From JBJXGC01 sp046154545 (GTDB lineage Bacteria; Chloroflexota; Dehalococcoidia; Tepidiformales; Tepidiformaceae): 11,964 nt of DNA. Below the pieces are notes generated by a model that saw only the letters and a program-made list of their open reading frames with translations, ran no database searches and was not told the DNA's origin. Position 1 is the first letter of the stretch. Each line of letters begins with the position of its first letter. Shown piece after piece: positions 1 through 6,487 of the stretch. Both the position numbers and the translations under genes were made by a program. The stretch is from contig JBJXGC010000342.1 in the NCBI GenBank assembly GCA_046154545.1, positions 1 to 11,964 of the forward strand. Direction: 5' to 3'.

Positions 1-834
1 CTCGGCCCGAAGGTGCGCGGCCTCGAGGTCGGCGACCGCGTCACCACCATCTCCGCCGTCCCCTGCGACCAGTGCGACCGCTGCGAAGCCGGGGAGTACC
101 GGAGCTGCCGGGCCGGCTGGCAGGTCTACGGCTACGGCAGCGTCCCCGGCGGCTACGCCGAGTTCGTCCTCAGCCACAGCGCCATCATCGAGCGCTGCCC
201 GGACGGGCTGAGCGACGTCGCCGCCGCCCTCAACGAGCCCGCCATGGTCGGCCTCCACGCCGTACGCATCAGCCGGCTCAGGCCGGGCGACACGGCCTTC
301 GTCATCGGCGCCGGGCCGATCGGCCTGCTCGTCCTCCAGGCTGCGAAGATCGCGGGCGCGCGGGCGGTCTGCGTCATCGAGCCCTCCGCCGGCCGCCGGG
401 CCATGGCGACGGAGCTGGGCGCGACCCACGTCTTCGAACCCGGCTCGCCCGGCATCGCCGCCTTCCTTCGCGACCAGACGGACGCCGGCCCCGAGGTCGT
501 CTTCGAATGCGCCGGCGCGCGCGGGACGCTCCAGCAGGCGGTCGAACTCGTACGGCCGGGCGGGCAGGTCATCCTCGCGGGCGTGAACGCAGAGGCGGAC
601 GAGATCTCACCGCTCACCCTCTGCGCCAAGGAGTGCGAAATCCGGGCTTCGCTCGGCGGCATGGACATCTTCCGCCACACGCTCGACCTCATCGCCGATG
701 GCCGCCTGCGCACCGAACCGATGGTCACCCGTGTCATCGGCCTCGACGAAGTGGACGCGGTCATGCAGGAGCTCGGCACGGCCGGCTGCGACGACGTAAA
801 GGTCCTCGTGGCGCCGGGGAGGAGGGGGTCATGA
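1..834 (+). CDS. Zinc-dependent medium-chain alcohol dehydrogenase, 5'-truncated by window edge
   Basis: The reading frame is open from the first base, so the true start and the N-terminal catalytic-zinc residues lie outside the window; the GTG at 13 is unlikely to be the start. What remains is the GDRV strand, a structural-zinc cluster of four cysteines (CDQCDRCEAGEYRSC, about 62-106), the GGYAEF strand, an 'NEPAMVGLHA' segment, and a Rossmann NAD(P)-binding loop GAGPIG (307-324) followed by an acidic 'VIEP' strand end, which favours NAD. The C-terminal part has the usual 'GGQVILAGV' strand. The family (MDR; threonine/butanediol/sorbitol dehydrogenase-like) oxidises secondary alcohols or polyols in the cytoplasm. 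The TGA stop overlaps the next gene's start as ATGA, so the two are translationally coupled. The paralogue next door shares the same layout, suggesting tandem duplication. Substrate unknown. Confidence 0.93.
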   Translation, partial: LGPKVRGLEVGDRVTTISAVPCDQCDRCEAGEYRSCRAGWQVYGYGSVPGGYAEFVLSHSAIIERCPDGLSDVAAALNEPAMVGLHAVRISRLRPGDTAFVIGAGPIGLLVLQAAKIAGARAVCVIEPSAGRRAMATELGATHVFEPGSPGIAAFLRDQTDAGPEVVFECAGARGTLQQAVELVRPGGQVILAGVNAEADEISPLTLCAKECEIRASLGGMDIFRHTLDLIADGRLRTEPMVTRVIGLDEVDAVMQELGTAGCDDVKVLVAPGRRGS

Positions 835-1883
835 TGCGCGCGCCTGTCCTTCACGGCCGCCGTTCCATCTCGTTCGACGAGGTGCCTGAGCCCGAGCCGG
901 GGCCCGGTGAGGTCCTCCTCTCGGTCGGGCTCTGCGGCATCTGCGGCTCCGACCTCCACCTTTACGACAGCCCGGACGCGCCCGACGGCATCGTCCTCGG
1001 CCACGAATTCGGGGCCACTGTCGTCGCCACCGGCCCCGGGGTCGAGGGCTGGGAGGCGGGCGACCGGGTGGTCACGACCATGCCCGAGCCCTGCCTGAAC
1101 TGCACCTTCTGCCGGAAGGGCGAGTTCGACCTCTGCTACCAGCACTTCCGGGTCGATATGGAGCGCGCCGGCATCCAACGTGACAACCGCTCGCTCGGCG
1201 CGGGCGGCTACGGCCCACTGCTCAAGACGGCCGCCCCGCGGCTCCTCCGCCTGCCCGACGCGCTCGACGACCGAAAAGCCGCCTGCGTCGAACCAGCGGC
1301 GGTCGGCTTTCACGCGGTTCGCCAGTCCGGCATGCGCTTCGGCGACAAGGTGGCCATCCTCGGCGCGGGACCGATCGGGCTGTTCACGTTGCAGTGCGCC
1401 CTTGCCGCCGGCGCCTCGCGCTGCGTGACCGTCGAGCTTGCTCCCGGCCGGGCGAAGGTCGCGAAGCAGCTCGGGGCGGAGGCGATCATCGACCCCCGCG
1501 CCGCCGGTGACGTAGCGGCTGCCATCGCCGACGCCCTCGGCGGCCCGCCGGACGTCGTCTTCGATGCGGCCGGTGTGCCGGCCACCCTCCAGGGGGCGAT
1601 CGACGCCGTGAAGCCGGGCGGGCAGGTGATGATGGTCGGCGTCTCCTTCGAGAACGCCCCCATCCGGCCCTCGTCCTGGGTCACGAAGCGCGTCACCCTG
1701 CGGGCCGCCTTCGCCTACAGCCGCTCCGACTACCGGGCGACGATCGACCTGCTCGCCCAGGGCCGGATCGACGTCGAACCGATGGTCTCGTCGGTCGTGC
1801 CGGCGAGCGAGACGGCGGCCGCCTTCGAACGGCTGCTCACCCCCAACTCCGAGATCAAGGTCCTGGTGGACCCCCACGCCTGA
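831..1883 (+). CDS. Zinc-dependent medium-chain alcohol/polyol dehydrogenase
   Basis: A complete 350-residue MDR enzyme, the usual family length. Visible residues: catalytic zinc ligands C38 (GICGSDLH), H58-E59 (LGHEF) and probably E154 (CVEPAAV); structural zinc cysteines C88, C91, C94 and C102; Rossmann loop GAGPIG at 178-183 followed by 'VTVELA', whose acidic residue favours NAD over NADP. The family catalyses NAD-linked oxidation of secondary alcohols, diols or polyols (threonine, butanediol and sorbitol dehydrogenase-like). The start is the first of two adjacent ATGs (831 or 834), preceded by a GGAGGAGG-type ribosome site at about 817-826; it overlaps the upstream dehydrogenase stop as ATGA. 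The flavin monooxygenase gene begins 12 nt downstream, so all three are probably one operon. Family certain, substrate not deducible. Confidence 0.95.
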   Translation: MMRAPVLHGRRSISFDEVPEPEPGPGEVLLSVGLCGICGSDLHLYDSPDAPDGIVLGHEFGATVVATGPGVEGWEAGDRVVTTMPEPCLNCTFCRKGEFDLCYQHFRVDMERAGIQRDNRSLGAGGYGPLLKTAAPRLLRLPDALDDRKAACVEPAAVGFHAVRQSGMRFGDKVAILGAGPIGLFTLQCALAAGASRCVTVELAPGRAKVAKQLGAEAIIDPRAAGDVAAAIADALGGPPDVVFDAAGVPATLQGAIDAVKPGGQVMMVGVSFENAPIRPSSWVTKRVTLRAAFAYSRSDYRATIDLLAQGRIDVEPMVSSVVPASETAAAFERLLTPNSEIKVLVDPHA

Positions 1884-1895
1884 GGAGGCACCCGC

Positions 1896-3116
1896 ATGTA
1901 CCGTCCGCATCGACTCAAGTTCGGCGTCTTCATCGCCCCCTGGCACCGCGTCGGCGAGAACCCAACGTTGTGCTTCAAGCGCGACATGGCCGTCATCGAG
2001 CACCTCGACTGGCTCGGCTATGACGAAGCCTGGATCGGCGAGCACCACAGCTTTGCCCGCGAGCTGATCAGCGACCCCGTCGCTTTCATCACTGCGGCAG
2101 CCCTGCGGACGCGGCGGATCAAGCTGGGCACGGGCGTGCTCAGCCTGCCCTACCACCACCCGCTGATGGTCGCCGACCAGATGCTTCAGCTCGACCACAT
2201 CACCGAGGGCCGGGCGATGCTCGGCTGTGGCCCCGGCGCGCTGACCAGCGACGCCTTCATGATGGGCATCGACCCCGCCGACCAGCGCCGCATGATGCAC
2301 GAGTCGCTCGACGCGATCATGGCCCTCTTCCAAGCGAAGGCGCCGGTGAACATGAAGACCGACTGGTTCACCCTACGCGACGCCCGCCTCCAGATGGCGA
2401 TGTTCAGCGAGCCGCACATCCCGGTCAGCGTGGCAGCGACCTTCACCCCGACGGGACCGGTCGCGGCGGGCAAGCACGGCCTCGGCCTCCTCTCCGTCGC
2501 CGGCGCCGACAACGAGGCGTTCGAACGGACCTGGGGCTGGGTCGAAGAGGCGGCCGGCGAGAGCGGCAAGAAGGTCGACCGCGGCAACTGGCGGGTCGTC
2601 ATGAACATGCACCTCGCCGATTCGAAGCGGGAAGCGATCGCGGACGTTGAAGAGGGCTACCGCCGCCGCGCCTACTGGGGCGACCGCCTCGACCCCGACG
2701 CGCCCGCAGCCAACGTCCTCGCCGGGCCAACCCCGCCCGCTTCCATCGAAGAGGGCATCGAACGCGGCACGATGATCGTAGGCACCCCGGACGACGCCAT
2801 CCAGGCCATCAACACCCTCCAGGAGCGCTCGGGCGGCATCGGCGGCATCCTCTGCTTCTCCCACGAGTGGGCGAACACGGACAAGACGAATCACAGCTAC
2901 GAACTCCTCCAGCGCTTCGTCGCGCCCCACTTCCAGAACCAGCTTCAACCAATCATCGAGAACCGGAACTGGGTCGAAGGCCAGATGCAGACGGTCTTCG
3001 GCGGCCTCGCCCCGGCCTTCGCGAAGGCCTTCACCGACCACGGCAAGCAGCCGCCGGCGCCCATCGCGGCGATGCTGGAGGCAGCGCGGAAGAAAGAGTC
3101 GTCTGCGGCGACGTAG
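1896..3116 (+). CDS. LLM-class flavin-dependent oxidoreductase (luciferase-like, limonene monooxygenase-like)
   Basis: A 406-residue protein of the bacterial-luciferase-like TIM-barrel superfamily, which uses reduced FMN supplied by a partner reductase, or F420, to oxygenate or reduce small organic substrates. Recognisable family segments are the N-terminal 'KFGVFIAPWH' strand, 'WLGYDEAWIGEHH' (39-51), 'TRRIKLGTGVLSLPYHHPLMVADQMLQLDHI' region (72-102) and 'GRAMLGCGPG' (105-114). The segment order and roughly 390-410 residue length resemble limonene 1,2-monooxygenase and related alkanal-type monooxygenases rather than short F420 reductases. An excellent ribosome site GAGGAGG (1882-1888) overlaps the upstream dehydrogenase stop, 7 nt before the ATG. 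Co-location with two alcohol dehydrogenases suggests an oxygenate-then-dehydrogenate pathway; that role is inference, and no flavin reductase is visible here. A hairpin follows the stop. Confidence 0.92.
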   Translation: MYRPHRLKFGVFIAPWHRVGENPTLCFKRDMAVIEHLDWLGYDEAWIGEHHSFARELISDPVAFITAAALRTRRIKLGTGVLSLPYHHPLMVADQMLQLDHITEGRAMLGCGPGALTSDAFMMGIDPADQRRMMHESLDAIMALFQAKAPVNMKTDWFTLRDARLQMAMFSEPHIPVSVAATFTPTGPVAAGKHGLGLLSVAGADNEAFERTWGWVEEAAGESGKKVDRGNWRVVMNMHLADSKREAIADVEEGYRRRAYWGDRLDPDAPAANVLAGPTPPASIEEGIERGTMIVGTPDDAIQAINTLQERSGGIGGILCFSHEWANTDKTNHSYELLQRFVAPHFQNQLQPIIENRNWVEGQMQTVFGGLAPAFAKAFTDHGKQPPAPIAAMLEAARKKESSAAT

Positions 3117-3136
3117 CTGGCCCTCACCCCCTGGCC

Positions 3137-3162
3137 CCCTCTCCCACTGCGGTGGGCGAGGG
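3137..3162 (+). terminator. Hairpin downstream of the flavin monooxygenase gene
   Basis: CCCTCTCCCAC (3137-3147) and GTGGGCGAGGG (3152-3162) pair over 10 of 11 positions with a TGCG tetraloop. It begins 20 nt after the stop. There is no T-run, as is common in GC-rich genomes, so termination is inferred. The C-rich sequence around it resembles the 'CCCTCACCCC...CCCTCTCCC' intergenic repeats seen scattered in many GC-rich bacteria. Confidence 0.5.
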
Positions 3163-3225
3163 CGAAGTCGGCTCCGTCGGGCGTGGTTGCGGGCTGCATC
3201 GAGGCGGACGTATCGTCGCCGCCAC

Positions 3226-3232
3226 AGGAGGG
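3226..3232 (+). promoter_or_regulatory. Ribosome binding site fixing the SDR start
   Basis: AGGAGGG lies 6 nt before the ATG at 3239 and decides the start of the frameshifted SDR gene. A weak promoter-like pair, TTGCGG (3187-3192) and TATCGT (3211-3216) with 18-nt spacing, lies just upstream. Confidence 0.7.
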
Positions 3233-3238
3233 CGAAAC

Positions 3239-4031
3239 ATGGGACGGCTGGACGGCAAGGTCGCGATCATTACGGGCGGTGCATCGGGGATGGGCGAAGC
3301 CACGGCGCGGCTGTTCGTAAGCGAGGGCGCGCGCATCGTCATCGGCGACGTGCAGCGCGAGAAGGGCGAGGCCCTGGCGGCCACGCTGGGCGCCGCCTGC
3401 GCTTACGCGAACGTCGACGTCACGTCATCGGAGGACGCGCGGCCTGGTGAAGACCGCCGTCGACCGCTTTGGCAAGCTCGACATCATGTACAACAACGCC
3501 GGCATCGCGGGCGGCGAGGGCACGATCGCCGACTGCACGGAAGAGCGCTTCGACCGGGTCATCGCAACGAACCTGAAGGGCGTCTGGCTGGGCATGAAGC
3601 ACTGCCTGCCCTATCTCATCGCGAACGGTGGCGGTTCCATTATCGCGACCGCCTCGGTGTCCGGGTTCATGGGGATGAACGGCCAGGGCGCGTACGGCTC
3701 GTCCAAGGGCGGGGTCGTGCAGCTCACGCGCGTCTGTGCCATCGAAAACGCGAAGTTCAGCATCCGGGCGAACTGCATCTGTCCCGGCGGGACGCTCACA
3801 CCGCTGATCTACGGGAACCCCGACATGCCCGGCCTCGACGACATCGACGAGGCACGCGAACGGCTCACGGGCTTCCAGCCCATACCGCGCGCCGGCCTCC
3901 CGGAGGACATCGCGAACGCCGCCCTCTGGCTGGCGAGCGACGAGTCGTCGTTCGTCACGGGGCAGGCGATCGTGGTCGATGGCGGCTGGATGGCCTCGGC
4001 GAGGACGCCCCCGCGCCGGGCGACGCAATAG
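3239..4031 (+). pseudogene. Short-chain dehydrogenase/reductase interrupted by one frameshift
   Basis: Two consecutive reading frames together make one classical SDR of about 263 residues. The first part (3239 to about 3440) carries the start MGRLDGKVAIITGG, the cofactor motif TGGASGMG (12-19) and an NAD-favouring Asp in 'IGDV' (residue 37). The second part (from about 3441, +1 frame) carries GLVKTAVDRFGKLD, the NNAG motif, a catalytic Ser in 'ATASVSG', the YxxxK pair as YGSSK, the CPGG turn and the C-terminal 'VVDGGWM'. The switch lies in 'GAGGACGCGCGGCCTGG' (3431-3447): one extra base, or two missing, restores the family alignment. Family role: NAD-linked oxidation/reduction of alcohols and ketones, with catalytic Ser-Tyr-Lys. 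All catalytic motifs are intact, so this may be a sequencing or assembly error in a GC-rich run or a very recent mutation. A strong ribosome site precedes the start; a hairpin repeat follows the TAG. Confidence 0.88.
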
Positions 4032-4033
4032 CG

Positions 4034-4057
4034 GTCGCGGCCGTCCCTGGCCGCGGG
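4034..4057 (+). repeat. Copy 1 of a 24-nt hairpin repeat, possible terminator, 2 nt after the SDR stop
   Basis: The repeat contains the inverted arms CGCGGCC (4036-4042) and GGCCGCG (4049-4055) around the loop GTCCCT. An identical 24-nt copy lies on the opposite strand at 6630-6653. In both cases it starts exactly 2 nt after a TAG stop, on the coding strand, which suggests a dispersed terminator-like element. Confidence 0.75.
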
Positions 4058-4093
4058 CGGGCGCACGGAGGTTCGAGCTGTTTGCCATCGATG

Positions 4094-4099
4094 TAAGAT
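4094..4099 (+). promoter_or_regulatory. Candidate -10 element for hicBA
   Basis: TAAGAT sits in the context GATGTAAGATG, and the near-identical GATGTAGGATG precedes the membrane-protein gene. A weak TTCGAG at 4072-4077 could serve as -35 (16-nt spacer). Transcription would begin near 4106, which argues against the ATG at 4098 as the hicB start. Confidence 0.4.
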
Positions 4100-4115
4100 G
4101 ATCTCGAGGTGCGTC

Positions 4116-4328
4116 ATGCGAGACGGGTTCACGGCGGTGGTGCAACAGCAGGGCGAATGGTGGATTGGTTGGGTCGCGGAGATCCCGGGCGTCAACTCCC
4201 AGGAGGCCACTCGCGATGAACTCCTCGCCAGCCTTGCGTCAGCGCTCGACGAGGCGTTGGCCATGAATCGCGAAGACGCCCGTGCCTCTGCGAGCGGTCC
4301 ATTCGAAGAGGTCCTCATCCCGGTATGA
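4116..4328 (+). CDS. hicB: HicB-family antitoxin
   Basis: A 70-residue protein matching the partial RNase-H-like fold of HicB antitoxins: 'FTAVVQQQGEWWIGWVAEIPGVNSQEATRDELLASLASALDEAL' follows the family pattern of two strands, W-x-x-x-x-P-E-x-P-G-x-x-x-Q, then an amphipathic helix. HicB binds and neutralises the HicA mRNA-cleaving toxin and usually represses its own operon. No C-terminal DNA-binding domain is visible, so this is the short form. The ATG at 4116 is preferred over the in-frame ATG at 4098 because GAGGT (4106-4110) lies 5 nt before it, it gives the usual family N-terminus, and 4098 overlaps the candidate -10. The stop overlaps the hicA start as ATGA, giving translational coupling. 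The antitoxin comes first, a known but less classical order. Confidence 0.88.
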   Translation: MRDGFTAVVQQQGEWWIGWVAEIPGVNSQEATRDELLASLASALDEALAMNREDARASASGPFEEVLIPV

Positions 4329-4546
4329 GCCGCCGCGACCTGATCGCGCATCTTCGCCGCCACGGATGTGAGTTCGTGCGCGAGGGGGGTAATCATTCGT
4401 GGTGGCAGAACCCGGCCACACAGCGGCGATCCACCGTCCCCCGGCACAACGAGATCGAGGATCTTCTGGCTCGCAAGATCTGCCGCGACCTCGGGATCCC
4501 TGAACCGGGCCCGGGGATGAGAAGGGGCCGGCGGAGCTTGAGGTGA
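4325..4546 (+). CDS. hicA: HicA-family mRNA interferase toxin
   Basis: A 73-residue protein of the YcfA/HicA double-stranded-RNA-binding-like fold: 'SRRDLIAHLRRHGCEFVREGGNHSWWQNP' followed by 'STVPRHNEIEDLLARKICRDLGI'. The catalytic His expected in the family G-S-H motif is visible as GGNHSW (H24). HicA toxins are ribosome-independent mRNA-cleaving enzymes that stop translation when released from HicB. The last ~15 residues (PGPGMRRGRRSLR) are a basic tail beyond the usual core. The start overlaps the hicB stop. No separate ribosome site is needed because of coupling. A perfect 9-bp inverted repeat begins 3 nt after the stop. Confidence in the pair is high because both partners match and are adjacent. 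Confidence 0.9.
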   Translation: MSRRDLIAHLRRHGCEFVREGGNHSWWQNPATQRRSTVPRHNEIEDLLARKICRDLGIPEPGPGMRRGRRSLR

Positions 4547-4548
4547 GG

Positions 4549-4578
4549 GGCAGCGCCGATTTGTGGCATGGCGCTGCC
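4549..4578 (+). terminator. Perfect 9-bp inverted repeat after hicA
   Basis: GGCAGCGCC (4549-4557) and GGCGCTGCC (4570-4578) are exact complements separated by 12 nt, starting just after the hicA stop. It is probably the hicBA terminator; no T-run follows. A protein-binding dyad cannot be excluded. Confidence 0.55.
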
Positions 4579-4601
4579 GCGTGCAGCCGGCTCGGTTGAT
4601 G

Positions 4602-4607
4602 TAGGAT
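4602..4607 (+). promoter_or_regulatory. Candidate -10 element for the membrane-protein gene
   Basis: TAGGAT occurs in GATGTAGGATG, which differs by one base from the same 11-mer before hicB. It lies downstream of the hicA hairpin and 57 nt before the next start. No convincing -35 is visible. Confidence 0.35.
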
Positions 4608-4664
4608 GCGGCACGGGCGGAGACCCCGCTCGACGTTCGATGTCTTGAATCGGAGGGCGGGTCG

Positions 4665-5249
4665 ATGGTTCGGAGGGCTCTGCCACGGTGGGGGCTCATC
4701 GCGGTTGCAGCCGCCGGGTTGGTAGGGACCGCCGTGTTCGCGTTCTTGTATGTCCGAGGCGGAACTGACTCCGACGACCCGCTTGCCCAGTGGAAGATTC
4801 GCGCGGTCGAGGTTCTGTTGGAGGAGGAGCGGCTTTACAACCAGTGGGTTCTGGCGAAGGGCGAGTTCAACGCGGCGTTTACTCGGTGCCGCGCCAGCGC
4901 CGGTCTCACGAGTGCGGCGGAAGGCCTCAATCAGGGAATCCTTTGCGCGCGCCGCGAAGTTCCCGGCGCGCTGGTCGCCCTCGACGAATGGGACGCGTTG
5001 GTACTCAGCGACATGGCTCGCATGGAGGGCGAGGCCCGGACGGCGGAAGGCCGCGACTACTCTAAGCATGCAGCCAGCGCGCTACACACGCTGATTGGCT
5101 GCGACCGAGCAGCATACATCTTTACCTCGCTCGCCGAGTTCGAAGAACTTCACAAATGCCCTATGAGTTCCGACGTTGCCCAATCGTCCCTTTCGCGGCT
5201 GTACGGCCACGTCGGACTCTCGGGGCATTCAGCAATACGAAACCGTTGA
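4665..5249 (+). CDS. Membrane-anchored protein of unknown function
   Basis: I do not recognise this 194-residue protein. It opens with a short basic segment (MVRRALPRWG) and one hydrophobic helix at about residues 10-30, followed by RGGTDSDDP, so it probably has a single N-terminal anchor with the rest outside the membrane. The remainder is mostly helical and acidic and holds exactly four cysteines (75, 94, 146, 165), which would suit two disulfide bonds in an oxidising compartment. The start is well supported: GGAGGG at 4652-4657 lies 7 nt before the ATG. It follows the hicBA hairpin and a candidate -10, so it is probably its own transcription unit, convergent with the AbiGi-like gene. Codon use is less GC-skewed toward the C-terminus than in the metabolic genes, in line with accessory DNA. 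Confidence 0.75.
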   Translation: MVRRALPRWGLIAVAAAGLVGTAVFAFLYVRGGTDSDDPLAQWKIRAVEVLLEEERLYNQWVLAKGEFNAAFTRCRASAGLTSAAEGLNQGILCARREVPGALVALDEWDALVLSDMARMEGEARTAEGRDYSKHAASALHTLIGCDRAAYIFTSLAEFEELHKCPMSSDVAQSSLSRLYGHVGLSGHSAIRNR

Positions 5250-5446
5250 CGCGGCGGTCGCCTGTGCAAGAATGGCGTGTCGGAGTTGTGCATCTCGACA
5301 AGACATCCATGTTCGCGCTCGGACTCGTTAAAGGTTTCGTAGGGCGGTGCTGCTTCGAGGATCGCCACAACCTGGGCGCGCGGCCTCCGCGTCGTGGATC
5401 GGGCGAGTCCGCCGGACGCGTTGAAGGCCGGGCCGATGGATCACTC
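5250..5446. other. Convergent intergenic region without a recognised feature
   Basis: This 197-base gap lies between two genes that converge. I see no convincing coding frame, tRNA or strong hairpin. A small dyad GTCCGCCGGAC (5407-5417) is present but its loop is too short for a hairpin. Confidence 0.5.
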
Positions 5447-6136
5447 TCAAGCCGAACGCCAGAATCCGCTTTCGTCAAACACCTCCTTCCCGTCTGGAGA
5501 CATGACAAGAAGTCGGTAACCCGCCGCGAACGCGAGGTCGGCGCGCGGGACGATGAGAGCGGCGACATCGTCCGGGCTGAATTCGAAGTACGGCCACTCA
5601 GGATCGTCCGGTGCTTCGCCCTCGTATACCAATCGCCACTCGCGCTCGTGAGTCCACTCTGATGGTCTGGCGATAGGTTGCGGCACTCCCGCGTCGTCTC
5701 CCTCGATGCCCGGCCAGAATCGGACAAGTCGCGAAGCCAGTCGCGGCGAAAGCGCGGCGACGAAGTCGCACCACTGGTCCCCGCGAACGTATAGGACAGG
5801 CCCTCCGCCGTGATCGAAGATCGTCTGCTTCCGAAAGACAATCCCATACGGTTCGGTAAGCTTGTCCCGTAGCGTCGTCTGAACCCCGCCTGGCGTGCAT
5901 TCCGAGAAGCAAACTACGGGCGCGACGGTCGCCTGGGCGTAGGCCTCAAAAGCATAGATACGCCTTGAGGCCAAGATGTTCCGGAGGCGCAACTCGGCGC
6001 TCATGCTCGCGAAGTTCGCCGACACGGCGTTAGACTTGGGGCGTGTCCTCCCTGTGAAGTGCACAAGAAAGTCTGACAGATCCGGGCGGTTGTACTGGCG
6101 CAGGTTCTTCAGTTTCGCAGAGAACTCGTCGTTCAT
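5447..6136 (-). CDS. AbiGi/DUF2971-like protein, possible phage-defence component
   Basis: A 229-residue protein with the signature order of the AbiGi/DUF2971-type families: 'LVHFTGR' (24-30), 'LRNILASRRIYA' (51-62), 'VVCFSECT' (74-81), 'PYGIVFRKQTIFDHGGGPVLYV' region (96-117) and 'HEREWRLVY' (163-171). The H-E-x-E-W-R motif is the strongest marker. AbiGi was named from the lactococcal AbiG abortive-infection locus; DUF2971 proteins have no settled biochemical role but are often found near defence or TA genes. I assign the family at moderate confidence and no activity. No AbiGii-like partner is next to it, so it stands alone. The start ATG has only AGGGG directly abutting it, while TAGAAT ends 6 nt before it, which suggests leaderless transcription. 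Two TA pairs nearby support an accessory, defence-leaning context. Confidence 0.65.
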   Translation of the reverse strand: MNDEFSAKLKNLRQYNRPDLSDFLVHFTGRTRPKSNAVSANFASMSAELRLRNILASRRIYAFEAYAQATVAPVVCFSECTPGGVQTTLRDKLTEPYGIVFRKQTIFDHGGGPVLYVRGDQWCDFVAALSPRLASRLVRFWPGIEGDDAGVPQPIARPSEWTHEREWRLVYEGEAPDDPEWPYFEFSPDDVAALIVPRADLAFAAGYRLLVMSPDGKEVFDESGFWRSA

Positions 6137-6142
6137 CCCCTA

Positions 6143-6148
6143 ATTCTA
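6143..6148 (-). promoter_or_regulatory. -10 element of a probable leaderless promoter
   Basis: On the - strand TAGAAT is followed by six bases and then the ATG of the AbiGi-like gene. Transcription would begin at or beside the start codon, the arrangement of leaderless genes in several GC-rich phyla. The AGGGG touching the ATG is too close to work as a normal ribosome site. Confidence 0.5.
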
Positions 6149-6375
6149 CTACGCTCGGCTCGGATGGCCGCTCGTTGGTATGCGCCATCAGACTCGCCCT
6201 CGTATCAGTCGGAATCGCAGCCGCGTCCATTCGCGGCGTCGCGTCATGGTCCACTTCGGACTCGCCCTCCGCTCTGCGACCCTCGCGCGATGACCGCCAG
6301 CCCCTGTCCCACGTCTCGCGGCCGTCGTCCGAATTCGCCCCCGCCAATGCTGGCCAGCAGTACCACAACCTCACG

Positions 6376-6406
6376 GGCGTGGTCACGTCCCGCGTGCAAC
6401 CACGCC
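6376..6406. repeat. Inverted repeat / stem-loop
   Basis: GGCGTGGT (6376-6383) pairs with ACCACGCC (6399-6406), and inside it CACG (6384-6387) pairs with CGTG (6393-6396) around a TCCCG loop, leaving a two-base bulge. This gives 12 base pairs in a hairpin. Function unknown. Confidence 0.5.
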
Positions 6407-6468
6407 AGGCTCACGCCGCCACCGACCGGCTCCCGCAAGCAGCTCCCGGCCGTTTCTGCTGCCCGTCC

Positions 6469-6487
6469 AGGTACCCCACAGGTACCT
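6469..6487. repeat. Hairpin built from a repeated self-complementary AGGTACC
   Basis: AGGTACC at 6469-6475 and AGGTACCT at 6480-6487 are both direct and inverted copies. AGGTACC can pair with GGTACCT to form a 7-bp stem with a five-base loop. Role unknown. Confidence 0.45.

Noticed and set aside
153..2333. A 726-codon open frame on the - strand opposite the dehydrogenase and monooxygenase genes
   Set aside because: It mirrors three well-supported + strand genes with zinc, cofactor and flavin-enzyme motifs; its translation has no family-like pattern. Long antisense frames are expected at this GC content.
4098..4115. The upstream ATG as the hicB start
   Set aside because: It overlaps the candidate -10 and lacks a ribosome site; the ATG at 4116 has GAGGT at 5 nt and gives the family-like N-terminus.
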